From Brumimicrobium sp. (GTDB lineage Bacteria; Bacteroidota; Bacteroidia; Flavobacteriales_D; Crocinitomicaceae): a stretch of 64,000 bases of DNA. The notes below the pieces were generated by a model that did no database searches, was not told the origin of the DNA, and worked only from the letters and a program-made list of their open reading frames with translations. The DNA lies in the NCBI GenBank assembly GCA_023957385.1, contig JAMLGZ010000001.1, positions 496,001 to 560,000 of the forward strand. Direction: 5' to 3'. Below are positions 16,765-25,512 of the stretch, one piece after another; position 1 is the stretch's first letter; every line of letters begins with the position of its first letter. Both the position numbers and the translations under genes were made by a program.

Positions 16765-17571
16765 ATGGGATTTTTTCAGAAATTAAGCGAAGTGTTGATG
16801 ATTAAGAAAATCTTAATTCATATTGCATTAGTGATTCTCGCATGGATACTTATTATTTTTGGAAGTAAATTATACTTTTCTGGATTCACTCATCATGGGG
16901 AAACAATAGATGTTCCTAATTTCTTGAATAACAACATAAAGGATGTTCCTAAACTAATAGGAGATCGTGAATTGGAATATGAAATTTTGGATTCGGTATA
17001 TAACCCTGATTTAGTAGCGGGAACAATTATTTATCAAAATCCTATGCCTACTGATTCAAGCGGTGTAAAAGTCAAACAAGGACGTGTAATTACGGTTCGA
17101 GTTTCTAAGCGTTCTAGAGATGTAATTGTTCCTGATGTAATCAGTAAAAGTCAGCGTTTTGCAGAAGCGATTTTACTTACCAAAGGCTTACGTACGAAGG
17201 TGATTTATGTACCTAGTTTTGAGGATCAAGGAGGTGTTATTGATGCAAAATATAAAGGAAAGAAAATCACACATGGGTTGAAGGTGCCTATTAATTCAGT
17301 TATTGAGTTAACTGTTGGAAAGAAAACCTTAGGCGCTCTAGTGGATGTTCCGAATTTACTTGGCCTTACAATAAGTGAAGCAGAAGCTCGTTTTAACGGA
17401 GGTACAAGTTTGCAGTTATTCTCTATCTGCTCCGCATGTCAAACCAAAAGCGATAGTTTGAATGCTAAGATTATCCGCCAAACACCAATTGGGGGAGATA
17501 GTAGTAAGATTCCAATGGGATCTACAATCACTGTGTTCTTGTCACCTAATGCAGAAGATAATAACGATTAG
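16765..17571 (+). CDS. Membrane-anchored PASTA-domain protein
   Basis: This 268-residue protein has one membrane helix (about 15-36) and three PASTA repeats at about 48-115, 117-188 and 190-262, each starting with a VPN/VPD-type motif (VPNFLN, VPDVIS, VPNLLG). PASTA domains usually sense or bind peptidoglycan on Ser/Thr kinases or PBPs; here no kinase or transpeptidase domain is present. An alternative start is Met12 (ATG 16798), immediately before the helix. The T9SS cargo gene follows 13 nt downstream. It is likely a periplasmic wall-binding factor of unknown partner. Confidence 0.88.
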   Translation: MGFFQKLSEVLMIKKILIHIALVILAWILIIFGSKLYFSGFTHHGETIDVPNFLNNNIKDVPKLIGDRELEYEILDSVYNPDLVAGTIIYQNPMPTDSSGVKVKQGRVITVRVSKRSRDVIVPDVISKSQRFAEAILLTKGLRTKVIYVPSFEDQGGVIDAKYKGKKITHGLKVPINSVIELTVGKKTLGALVDVPNLLGLTISEAEARFNGGTSLQLFSICSACQTKSDSLNAKIIRQTPIGGDSSKIPMGSTITVFLSPNAEDNND

Positions 17572-17584
17572 GAAATATTAATTT

Positions 17585-19843
17585 ATGAAACAAATTTTTC
17601 TCGTATTTTTCACACTATCTATGTTTCCTCTATGGGCACAGGATGGTGTTAGTCGTATTACGGTCAACCCAGACTTATTCAAAACACAAAAAGAAGTTTC
17701 AGCTATTAAGGATAAATCTCTTGTAAATAGCTTTGACAGTACGGTGGTTTATCTTACGGATACGCTTACATTACCATTTTTTGATGAATTCTCAAGAGAT
17801 AATTTTCAGGAATATAACGCCACCTTAGGAGATCCAACCTTAGGAGAAAAATTATACTATCGTATGTTGGATGAGAATACTTCTCTTCCATTAGATCCAG
17901 ATACTAAATTGACTAATACAAAAACTTTTAAGTCTATTTATGATCCTATATTGGATACCACGATTTACTATTATTTTGACTCTATTCGTTTCTTATATGA
18001 TGATTTATCTAAATATGCTCCTGATTATATATTGAATTATGCATATCCTCCGTTTTATGTGTTAGACACATTGGATGGTTCAGGAGATCCTGCTGATACT
18101 ATTTGGTTGAATGCTAGTAAATGGGATTTTGTACAAGATTCTGCTCGAATCTTTTTCGATACTATCCATGCTCCAACTAAACTTTGGTTAAATCGACAGG
18201 CATATCATAATTATCGTTTTGCCGTAAAACCATGGTCATTAGGTGTGGTTACTTTTGATGGATTGGACGAAAATGGATACCCATATAATTTCAATTCAAG
18301 TATCAATGCAAATGCAGACACTTTGTTAGCTAAACCACTTGATTTATCGGTAAATACTAAGGCAGATTCTATCTACTTTAGTTTCCTCTACCAAAAAGAA
18401 GGATTTGGTGATATTCCAGAAAGTAATACAGACTCTTTATTCTTGGATTTCTATTCTCCTATTGCGGATAAATGGAAACGTGTATGGCGAACTAATGGCG
18501 GTGCAACAACCGATTTTAAAGTAGCTCATATTCCAGTAGTAAACGATAATTATTTTGCAAAAGGATTCCAGTTCCGTTTCATTAATTATGGGTCACAAGC
18601 AGGTTTATTAGATCATTTTCATATTGATTATGTGCACTTGAGAGCTACCTCAGGATATCAAGATACACTATTTAAAGATTTTGCCATTGTATATCCTATC
18701 AATAGTTTATTGAAAGATTATACGAGTGTACCATGGAAACATTATCAGAATAATCCATCTGGAAAAATGAGTGATGCAGTTGAAATGACGGTACGAAATG
18801 GAAGTGAATTAACTGAAAACAACCAAAATGGTGCTGTAAATGTGTATTATGAAGGAAGTCTAGAAGGTAGCTTTGTAATGAATGCTTCCACACTCTCCGG
18901 AGGGAATATTAACTATGCCCCTCGAACAACATATGCTAGTTTCCATGATTTTTCTACAGGATATAGCTTTAATCCCACTCTAGGAAATGATACCATGGCT
19001 TATTTTGATTACGAAGGAATTGCTACAGCACAATTTCCAAATAATCCTGTGAATGATACAACCTTTGGAAGACAAGTATTTGAAAATTACTATGCGTATG
19101 ATGATGGAACAGCTGAGAAAGCGTATGGTGTAACAGGAGAACAAGGGTTATTGGCCTATAAATTTGAAGCATACCAACCCGATTCCTTAATTGCTGTACG
19201 TATTCATTTTGTACCCACAGTGGTAGATGTTTCCAATCATCTATTTTTACTTACTGTATGGGATAACAAAAATGGAAAACCAGGTAATGTGCTATACCAA
19301 GATCAGTTCTTTTATCCGAACCAACCGATATACACTCATGGACAAAATGAATTTAAAACATATTTCTTTAAAGACACTATGAAAGTGGGAGTTGGAGAGA
19401 CCTTTTTTGTTGGTATGCGTCAGTTGGAAGAAGAGCGTTTGAATATTGGGTTAGATGTAAATATTGATAATTCAGATAAAATATTCTGGAGTATTGATGG
19501 GGGAGGAAATTGGTATAATTCTAATTATGCTGGCTCTTTGATGATTAGACCAGTGGTAACAAGCAACATGGATATTTATCTAGGTATTGAAGAAAATGAG
19601 CAAAAAATAGTTTCTACTGATTTTGTGGTTTATCCCAACCCAAGTAGAGGAATGATTCATATCCGAATGGAACAAGAATCTCTTGGAACTTCTTTTGAAA
19701 TTCGAGATCTCAATGGAAGAATTGTAAAATCATTCACAGAAACAGAAAATGTTGATATTTCTTTCCTTCAAAAAGGAATCTATTTAATCAGCAGAATAGA
19801 TAATCATCAACTAGTTCAAACTAAAAAAATAGTAGTACAATAA
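17585..19843 (+). CDS. Large secreted protein with T9SS type A sorting domain
   Basis: This 752-residue protein has a signal peptide ending in PLWAQ at about residue 19. A long beta-rich body carries many D-T-I/D-T-L (DT-rich) motifs, for example STVVYLTDTLTLPFFDEF and LDTTIYYYF. The C-terminal domain begins VVYPNPSRGMIHIRM, includes FEIRDLNGRIV and ends GIYLISRIDNHQLVQTKKIVVQ, the type A sorting domain. It is exported cargo; no enzymatic motif was seen. It is placed between the PASTA protein and RluD at short spacing (13 and 3 nt) and so probably shares their transcript. Confidence 0.85.
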   Translation: MKQIFLVFFTLSMFPLWAQDGVSRITVNPDLFKTQKEVSAIKDKSLVNSFDSTVVYLTDTLTLPFFDEFSRDNFQEYNATLGDPTLGEKLYYRMLDENTSLPLDPDTKLTNTKTFKSIYDPILDTTIYYYFDSIRFLYDDLSKYAPDYILNYAYPPFYVLDTLDGSGDPADTIWLNASKWDFVQDSARIFFDTIHAPTKLWLNRQAYHNYRFAVKPWSLGVVTFDGLDENGYPYNFNSSINANADTLLAKPLDLSVNTKADSIYFSFLYQKEGFGDIPESNTDSLFLDFYSPIADKWKRVWRTNGGATTDFKVAHIPVVNDNYFAKGFQFRFINYGSQAGLLDHFHIDYVHLRATSGYQDTLFKDFAIVYPINSLLKDYTSVPWKHYQNNPSGKMSDAVEMTVRNGSELTENNQNGAVNVYYEGSLEGSFVMNASTLSGGNINYAPRTTYASFHDFSTGYSFNPTLGNDTMAYFDYEGIATAQFPNNPVNDTTFGRQVFENYYAYDDGTAEKAYGVTGEQGLLAYKFEAYQPDSLIAVRIHFVPTVVDVSNHLFLLTVWDNKNGKPGNVLYQDQFFYPNQPIYTHGQNEFKTYFFKDTMKVGVGETFFVGMRQLEEERLNIGLDVNIDNSDKIFWSIDGGGNWYNSNYAGSLMIRPVVTSNMDIYLGIEENEQKIVSTDFVVYPNPSRGMIHIRMEQESLGTSFEIRDLNGRIVKSFTETENVDISFLQKGIYLISRIDNHQLVQTKKIVVQ

Positions 19844-19846
19844 ACT

Positions 19847-20902
19847 ATGAATTTGGATGAAGAATTTGATGACTCAGTAGAGAATGAGGAGGGTGAGGAA
19901 CTATTTGAACATCATAAATACGTTGCAGATAAAGGTCAAGAGGTATTAAGAATTGATAAATTCTTGCTGGACCGCATGCCAAATACATCCCGCAATAAAA
20001 TTCAGAATGCCGCTAAGAATGGAAATATTCTTGTGAATGGTGCCACAGTTAAACAAAATTATAAGGTTAAACCCCTAGATGAGATATCTATAGTCATGCC
20101 TTATCCTGTTCGAGAGATTGAATTAATTCCTGAGGATATCCCTTTAGATATTATTTATGAAGATGATGAGGTTATTGTAGTTAATAAGCAAGCTGATATG
20201 GTTGTTCATCCGAGTTATGGACATTATACAGGCACCCTTGTGAATGCATTAATCTATCATTTTGAACAATTACCTACAAAATCTAATGACTATTTTGGTC
20301 GCCCTGGATTAGTACATCGCATTGATAAAAACACAACTGGTTTATTGGTTGTAGCTAAGACAGAAGATGCACTCACTAAATTGGCTAAACAATTTTACGA
20401 TAGAACAACTGAACGTCGCTATCAAGCTTTAGTTTGGGGTGATGTCAAAGAGGATGAAGGAACCATTGAGGGAAATCTTGGTCGCTCCTTACAAAATCGA
20501 AAATTAATGACTGTTTTTCCGGAAGGTGATCATGGAAAAGTAGCCATAACACACTATAAGGTTCTTCGTCGATATGGGTATGTTACCTTGATAGAATGTC
20601 AATTGGAGACTGGTAGAACACATCAGATTCGTACACACTTAAAATATATAGGTCACCCACTTTTTAATGATTTAGAATACGGTGGAAATAAAATTTTAAA
20701 GGGAACCACTTTTACCAAATACAAGCAATTTGTCGAAAATAATTTTGCGTTAATACCTGGTCAGGCTTTACATGCAAAAACGCTTGGTTTTGAACATCCA
20801 AAAACAGGTGAATACATGCGTTTCGATTCTGATCTACCTCCAAATTTTCAGCAAATTTTAAGTCGTTGGGAAACCTATTTATCCGCTCGAAACGAGGAGT
20901 AA
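19847..20902 (+). CDS. RluA/RluD-family pseudouridine synthase
   Basis: This 351-residue protein has an N-terminal acidic tail, an S4 RNA-binding domain (about 33-85) and a pseudouridine synthase domain. The catalytic Asp160 lies in LVHRIDKNTTGLL, and the GRTHQIRTHLKYIGHPL motif is present near residue 260. Members modify 23S rRNA uridines; RluD (positions 1911/1915/1917) is the most likely match because of the S4 domain and length, but other RluA-type targets are possible. The stop codon abuts the stop of the convergent thioesterase gene with no gap. Confidence 0.92.
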   Translation: MNLDEEFDDSVENEEGEELFEHHKYVADKGQEVLRIDKFLLDRMPNTSRNKIQNAAKNGNILVNGATVKQNYKVKPLDEISIVMPYPVREIELIPEDIPLDIIYEDDEVIVVNKQADMVVHPSYGHYTGTLVNALIYHFEQLPTKSNDYFGRPGLVHRIDKNTTGLLVVAKTEDALTKLAKQFYDRTTERRYQALVWGDVKEDEGTIEGNLGRSLQNRKLMTVFPEGDHGKVAITHYKVLRRYGYVTLIECQLETGRTHQIRTHLKYIGHPLFNDLEYGGNKILKGTTFTKYKQFVENNFALIPGQALHAKTLGFEHPKTGEYMRFDSDLPPNFQQILSRWETYLSARNEE

Positions 20903-21415
20903 TTAAGCTCCAAACAAAGCCTTTAATTCTGTAGCATCTTCTGGCTTCATTTTGCCATCTAAAATGAGTGCTAATTGTTTTCTTCTAAGTGCTCCATCAA
21001 AGCGAGTCTGTTCTTCCTCTGTTTCAGGAATTAATGGGGGAACGTTGATAGGCCCTCCATGTTGATCTACCGCAACGAATGTATATATTGCTTCGTTGTG
21101 CTTCACACGCTCGCCTGATACTTGATCTTCAACGAACACATCAATATATACTTCCATGGAACTGGTAAAAGCTCGTGATACCTTTGCTTCTACTGTAACC
21201 ACTGAAGATTCTTTAATGGGTGTTTTGAAACTTACATTGTTTACACTTGCTGTAACCACAACACGACGAGAATGGCGTTGTGCAGCAATAGCAGCTGTAA
21301 TGTCCATCCAACTTAATAAGGCACCACCAAATAGATTTCCATGGTCGTTTGTATCGTTTGGTAGAACAATCTTAGTGGTAATAGTTTTTGATTCGGAGGG
21401 AGTTTTACCTTTCAT
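20903..21415 (-). CDS. Acyl-CoA thioesterase (hotdog fold)
   Basis: This 170-residue single hotdog domain has NDHGNLFGGALLSWMD near residues 22-37, the catalytic-loop pattern of the YciA/BFIT type of acyl-CoA thioesterases. VSFKTPIKESSVV follows. It hydrolyses acyl-CoA to free acid and CoA in the cytoplasm. I use ATG 21415: a TTG 15 nt upstream is in frame but falls inside the minus-7 box TATTTTTG. Substrate range cannot be read from the sequence. It is next to an acyl-CoA dehydrogenase gene, so the pair may share a role in fatty-acyl metabolism. Confidence 0.9.
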   Translation of the reverse strand: MKGKTPSESKTITTKIVLPNDTNDHGNLFGGALLSWMDITAAIAAQRHSRRVVVTASVNNVSFKTPIKESSVVTVEAKVSRAFTSSMEVYIDVFVEDQVSGERVKHNEAIYTFVAVDQHGGPINVPPLIPETEEEQTRFDGALRRKQLALILDGKMKPEDATELKALFGA

Positions 21416-21427
21416 GTCTTTTTTTGG

Positions 21428-21435
21428 CAAAAATA
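21428..21435 (-). promoter_or_regulatory. Candidate minus-7 box for the thioesterase gene
   Basis: The minus-strand TATTTTTG is an exact TAnnTTTG match ending 12 nt before ATG 21415. It supports the shorter gene start. A minus-33 TTG was not found at the standard spacing. Confidence 0.45.
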
Positions 21436-21469
21436 AAGAATATATGGGAATGATTCATAATAAATCTAT

Positions 21470-23158
21470 CTACCCTTCATTTTTTATACCTATTAATGGA
21501 AATGCTCTTTTTAAAATCTGTTCATAATCAATTTGTTCTCCATCAAATGCCCCAAAATTCCCCGTAATTCCCTGCACTAATCTTAATTCGATAAAAGCTT
21601 CACTTATAAATTTTGGAGATTCTTTTTTGAGCAGACAAGCTTGTGTAATTAGCATTAATTTTTCAGTGAGTACACGCCCTTTGGATTCAAGTGTAGTTTG
21701 ATTTGAACGGAAGAGATGTAATAAAGTAGCAAGTTCTTTTAAAATCCGCTCGTCTCCTTCAGACATTCTTTTTAGCTCATCCAAAATAGACTCTACCATT
21801 TGAGGATGTTTGTTTACAACACGTAAAACATCCAAACACATCACATTACCTGAACCTTCCCAAATTGAATTCACAGGTGATTCTTTATATAAACGAGCCA
21901 TTATAGCATTCCCGTCCTCAATGTAACCATTTCCGCCGAATACTTCCATAGCCTCTGCAGTTATAGCTTCTGCTCTTTTACACACCCAGAATTTGGAAGC
22001 AGGAGTCATAAAACGCTTCCAAGCGAGTGCAGTAGAATCACTGTCTCCTTTTTCAAATGCTTCTGCTAGACGGAGAGCCAGTACTTGTGCTGCTTCTGTT
22101 TCCAGAGCCATATCTACTAATACATTTCGCATTAACGGTTGGTTATAAAGCGTTTTTCCGAATGCTTCTCGGCGTTGTGCATAAGCAATTGCTTGCACTG
22201 TTGCTTGACGTGCTATTCCTGCACTGCCTAAAACACAACAAAATCGAGTTGTATTTGCCATTTCCATAATTGTAGGTATACCTCGCCCTTCCTCACCGAT
22301 TAAGATACCATAGGCATTCCTGAATTCTATCTCACAACTGGAATTGGATTTATTACCAAGTTTTTCTTTGAGTCGTTGAATTTGTAGAGGATTTTTTGTG
22401 CCATCTGATTTCCAACGAGGAACAAAAAAAGTGCAAATCTCATTCGTATCAGTAGTTTTTGCAACAACTAGGTGAGCGTCACACATGGGGGCAGAGAAGA
22501 ACCATTTATGACCTGTAATTTTGTATGCATGACCTCGCCCGGATTCTCCCATAGGAGTAGCATAAGTAGTATTCGTTCGTACATCAGATCCACCCTGTTT
22601 TTCCGTTACTCCCATACCTATCCAAATAGATTTTTTTTGGGCAATAGGTATATCTCTTTCATCGTATTCAGAACTCACTAATTTATCTTTTAATTCCTCC
22701 CAAAGTTTGGGCTCTTTCTGTATGAGCGGAATACAAGCAAGTGTCATTGTAGCAGGACAAAGAGCACCAGCCTCTACTTGTGTTTGCATCATAAAGTTGG
22801 CTGCTACATAAGACCAACGGAAGGGTTCATTACTGGCGTATCCTCGTCCAATTAATCCCGTAGTTTTACAGTAAGCCATAAATCGATGCCATGCTGGATG
22901 AAATTCAACAAAATCTGTTCGATTTCCCCGATTATCAAATGAGTGTAAGATGGGAGTATAGGCGTTTGCCAGAGATCCGTCATGATAACTCTCTTCACTT
23001 CCTATTTGTTCTCCAAAAATCTTAAGATCTTCTGCCATTTCATGTAAGTGATGTTTTATGAAATAATCTTGAAGTACTTGATCTGTAGTAAAAAGGTTAT
23101 AATCCGAAATTTCAGTATATTGATTAAACACTTCGTGTGTGTTATATTCATTATGCAT
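21470..23158 (-). CDS. AidB-like acyl-CoA dehydrogenase
   Basis: This 562-residue flavoprotein resembles AidB. The N-terminal extension has DFVEFHPAWHRFM, and the body has the acyl-CoA dehydrogenase signatures GMGVTEKQGGSDVRTN and EAMEVFGGNGYIEDGN. Length exceeds the ~380 residues of ordinary acyl-CoA dehydrogenases, as in AidB, whose extra C-terminal domain binds DNA. AidB is linked to alkylation stress, but many homologues act on isovaleryl-CoA or unknown substrates, so I do not assign the symbol. It lies upstream of the thioesterase gene on the same strand, with a separate candidate promoter between them. Confidence 0.85.
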   Translation of the reverse strand: MHNEYNTHEVFNQYTEISDYNLFTTDQVLQDYFIKHHLHEMAEDLKIFGEQIGSEESYHDGSLANAYTPILHSFDNRGNRTDFVEFHPAWHRFMAYCKTTGLIGRGYASNEPFRWSYVAANFMMQTQVEAGALCPATMTLACIPLIQKEPKLWEELKDKLVSSEYDERDIPIAQKKSIWIGMGVTEKQGGSDVRTNTTYATPMGESGRGHAYKITGHKWFFSAPMCDAHLVVAKTTDTNEICTFFVPRWKSDGTKNPLQIQRLKEKLGNKSNSSCEIEFRNAYGILIGEEGRGIPTIMEMANTTRFCCVLGSAGIARQATVQAIAYAQRREAFGKTLYNQPLMRNVLVDMALETEAAQVLALRLAEAFEKGDSDSTALAWKRFMTPASKFWVCKRAEAITAEAMEVFGGNGYIEDGNAIMARLYKESPVNSIWEGSGNVMCLDVLRVVNKHPQMVESILDELKRMSEGDERILKELATLLHLFRSNQTTLESKGRVLTEKLMLITQACLLKKESPKFISEAFIELRLVQGITGNFGAFDGEQIDYEQILKRAFPLIGIKNEG

Positions 23159-23310
23159 AGTAGTAGTTTTATTTTTTTAAAGTTAAAAATTATTTCTTAA
23201 ATAAGTTAGCTTCTTGAGTATTTAAAAATGAGCAAATAAAAAGCTTTTTATATAATCACATAAACTCTTTTTTTTGCAGAATGTTATACTTAAAATGTTA
23301 AAATTAAATA

Positions 23311-23631
23311 ATGTCAACTAATAACTCTAATATTCAAATAAAAGATATGCAAGATGCCATATCTAAGGTAGTTACCATAAGTCCCGAATTTCTTTCACAT
23401 AAAATTTCTGCAACCCAGATGGCTCATACTATGATACAAGCTGTTGAGGAGTATGAAAAGAAAGCAAAACAAGATGGGAGCCTGTATCCCCAAAGTTCGG
23501 AAGCAGAAGAATTATTAGCAATTTTAGCTGAACTCAATGGTTGTGGTTCAGGATTTCTGGCAGATCGTTGTGATGCTGCTTGCGTGGCTAGAACAATTAC
23601 CTATGTAGCTAATAAATATCCAAATAAGTAG
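23311..23631 (+). CDS. Small hypothetical protein with three C-terminal cysteines
   Basis: This 106-residue soluble protein has no signal peptide. The N-terminal ~75 residues look helical; the C-terminal ~30 hold Cys78, Cys87 and Cys91 in NGCGSGFLADRCDAACVAR. I recognise no family. The spacing (C-x8-C-x3-C) could bind metal or form disulfides. It stands between the divergent AidB-like gene and the convergent haem-copper-oxidase-like gene, whose stop is 1 nt away. A peptide-precursor role was considered because of the cysteine-rich tail, but no modification enzyme is nearby. Confidence 0.55.
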   Translation: MSTNNSNIQIKDMQDAISKVVTISPEFLSHKISATQMAHTMIQAVEEYEKKAKQDGSLYPQSSEAEELLAILAELNGCGSGFLADRCDAACVARTITYVANKYPNK

Positions 23632-23632
23632 T

Positions 23633-25039
23633 CTATTTAGCTCCCTTGAAACTTTTCCAAATAGCGATTAAAAACATGATTCCTCCTGTTACTGCGAGTA
23701 AACCTCCAATACCTGCAATGATGAGTCCTATCATGGCTTCGTTTGTGGCAATAATCTGATCGGTTCCAAATTTCTTACGTTCTAATCCGTGTGACCCGGC
23801 ATAAGCAAAACCGATAACAAATAAGAGCATTCCAATTCCAAAGACAAAAGGTTGTTTGGCTGCTAATTTTTTCACCTTTACTGTTGGGAAAGGTTTTCCA
23901 TATACTTCCATTAAGACATAGGTAGCTGTCATAAATGCGATTGTTACTGATCCTAATGTGGAATGATAATGTGCTGGAGTCAGGGTGTTTGGGCCTAAAC
24001 CACGAATTGATGCACCAATCAAGAAACCTAGGGACATAAAGGTCATACTTACAATCAATCCATTAAAGAGTGGGTTTTGTAGTGCCTTCTCTTCATATAA
24101 TTTCTCTTTTCCTGCTTTCCAAAGTTGATAGAAAAGTACAATAATAATGGTAGAAACGATAGGGAAAATACCCCAGCGCATATACTGTGAGAAACCAATA
24201 TAATAGGTTCCAGATGATGTTCCATCTTGTATTAAAAGTGGAGAAAAAAGAGGTGGAATTACATAAATAATAAATAAGATAGCTGAAAATTTATAACTAA
24301 GTGCTGTACGTTTGGTAATCTTTTTAAATAGCATTAGCCATACTGCAACTGTCGCTGCTGCATTAACGAACTGAAGAATATGTCCTCCTCCCCACATCAT
24401 AAACTCATAATATGTTTGGGTAGGTAATCCTTTTTCAGTTTGAAAGTATGAGATGACAAATAAGATAATACTTACAATAAATAGGATAGCAGAAGCTTGA
24501 AGTGCAGGGATAGCATCTTTCGCTAAAATTTTGAATTCTAATTCTTCATACTTTGAATAATTAAAAAATAAATAACGATTCGCAATAACCATGATCAAAG
24601 AAATCCCAAAAAGAAGTAAACCAACTAGATATAATTTATGATCTAATACAGGTACATAGTTATTTAATACTGGTGTCGTATTGGGAATAGCTAAATTAAA
24701 AATTAATATGAGCGTTCCTATAATGGCTAAGTACAAAGCAGGCTTTTGTAATATAAGTTTAGTGTTGTTTCGGGGGATTAATAAAAACATCCCACAAATG
24801 AATGAATACAAGAAAATAATCAATGCTAAATCAACATGTACAACTAATACACGCTTTACCCACATAGGATCCGTAAATATTTTACTGATAAAAGGAGCTC
24901 TACCAAAGATAAAGGCAAGTGACATTAATCCCGCCAATAAAAGTGATCCAATACTTAAGTAAAACCAAGGTTTAGAAATAATAGGAGAATGTATTAATTC
25001 TTTTTTATCTGATGAGGAATTGTTTGTATCGTTAGCCAT
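23633..25039 (-). CDS. Divergent haem-copper-oxidase subunit I-like membrane protein lacking the CuB His-His pair
   Basis: This 468-residue protein has about 12 membrane helices. Histidines fit the haem-copper oxidase/NO reductase pattern: His68 in helix II (VVHVDLALII), His220 in helix VI (WGGGHILQF, compare WWYGHNAVGF in CcoN) and His357/His359 in helix X (PAHYHSTLG). Helix VII, where oxidases carry the adjacent His-His copper ligands, reads FIIYVIPPLFSPLLI (256-270) and has no His. Two haems could thus bind, but a normal CuB centre could not. Start ATG 25039 is preferred over a TTG 9 nt upstream. Possible roles are NO handling beside NirK chemistry, or another quinol/cytochrome-linked redox step; both are inference. 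Confidence 0.75.
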   Translation of the reverse strand: MANDTNNSSSDKKELIHSPIISKPWFYLSIGSLLLAGLMSLAFIFGRAPFISKIFTDPMWVKRVLVVHVDLALIIFLYSFICGMFLLIPRNNTKLILQKPALYLAIIGTLILIFNLAIPNTTPVLNNYVPVLDHKLYLVGLLLFGISLIMVIANRYLFFNYSKYEELEFKILAKDAIPALQASAILFIVSIILFVISYFQTEKGLPTQTYYEFMMWGGGHILQFVNAAATVAVWLMLFKKITKRTALSYKFSAILFIIYVIPPLFSPLLIQDGTSSGTYYIGFSQYMRWGIFPIVSTIIIVLFYQLWKAGKEKLYEEKALQNPLFNGLIVSMTFMSLGFLIGASIRGLGPNTLTPAHYHSTLGSVTIAFMTATYVLMEVYGKPFPTVKVKKLAAKQPFVFGIGMLLFVIGFAYAGSHGLERKKFGTDQIIATNEAMIGLIIAGIGGLLAVTGGIMFLIAIWKSFKGAK

Positions 25040-25056
25040 GAGTTTCAAATTTTCGA

Positions 25057-25064
25057 CAAATTTA
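25057..25064 (-). promoter_or_regulatory. Candidate minus-7 box for the oxidase-like gene
   Basis: The minus-strand TAAATTTG is an exact TAnnTTTG match, 17 nt upstream of ATG 25039. Only the minus-7 element is clear. Confidence 0.4.
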
Positions 25065-25110
25065 GTTTTTTTTGATGAATGGGAAATATTAGAATGGAAA
25101 GTTTGCTTAT

Positions 25111-25200
25111 GTTGTCAGTCCTCGGTACGTTGTCAGCCCTCGGTACGTTGTCAGTCCTCGATACGTTGTCAGTCCTCGGTACGTTGTCAGTCCTCGATAC
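25111..25200. repeat. Five tandem copies of an 18-bp unit
   Basis: The unit GTTGTCAGTCCTCGGTAC repeats five times without gaps (starts at 25111, 25129, 25147, 25165 and 25183). Copies differ only at two positions (T/C at position 9, G/A at position 16). There are no spacers, so it is not a CRISPR array. A reverse-complement copy of most of the unit lies at 25385-25400. Confidence 0.9.
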
Positions 25201-25512
25201 ATTTTTCTCCTATCGTCAAAAAACTCGGTCTGACAACTGGATGAACTGTTAACCCTTGATACCCTTTGGTGTACTCAGGACATGCATTCCTCATTTTTCG
25301 GTATACTTGGTCTGACAACCGAATGGACTGTCAGGTCGAGTGATTTTTCGCAGAAAAATTTGCCTGTCCTGAGCTTGCCGAAGGGTATCGAGGACTGACA
25401 TTGTAGTATTCGGGGTCTTTTGTTAACTATTTCATTTCTTAAATCTTTACAATGAATACTACCTAGCATTCGTATTTAATATTAAAACTTCTATGAGCTT
25501 TGCATAAACCTA
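25201..25512. repeat. Gene-free region with long imperfect inverted repeat
   Basis: No credible gene lies between the oxidase-like gene and mfd (25040-25512). Besides the tandem array, arms 25255-25281 and 25366-25392 form an inverted repeat matching at 21 of 27 positions. Within it lie a near-duplicate of GGTCTGACAAC-n-GGA-n-GAACTGT and a small ATTTTT/AAAAAT hairpin. The right arm runs into the reverse copy of the 18-bp tandem unit. This looks like a family of dispersed intergenic repeats. An open frame at 25020-25244 simply translates the repeats and is not a gene. Confidence 0.65.

Noticed and set aside
23311..23631. RiPP (modified peptide) precursor gene
   Set aside because: The cysteine-bearing tail is suggestive, but there is no leader-type double-Gly site, maturation enzyme or transporter nearby.
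25111..25200. Possible CRISPR array
   Set aside because: The 18-bp units are directly adjacent with no spacers, and no cas genes are in the window.
25020..25244. Open frame over the tandem repeats
   Set aside because: Its peptide is a translation of the 18-bp DNA repeat (repeated RCQSSVRCQS-like), it overlaps the oxidase-like gene's start, and nothing supports expression.
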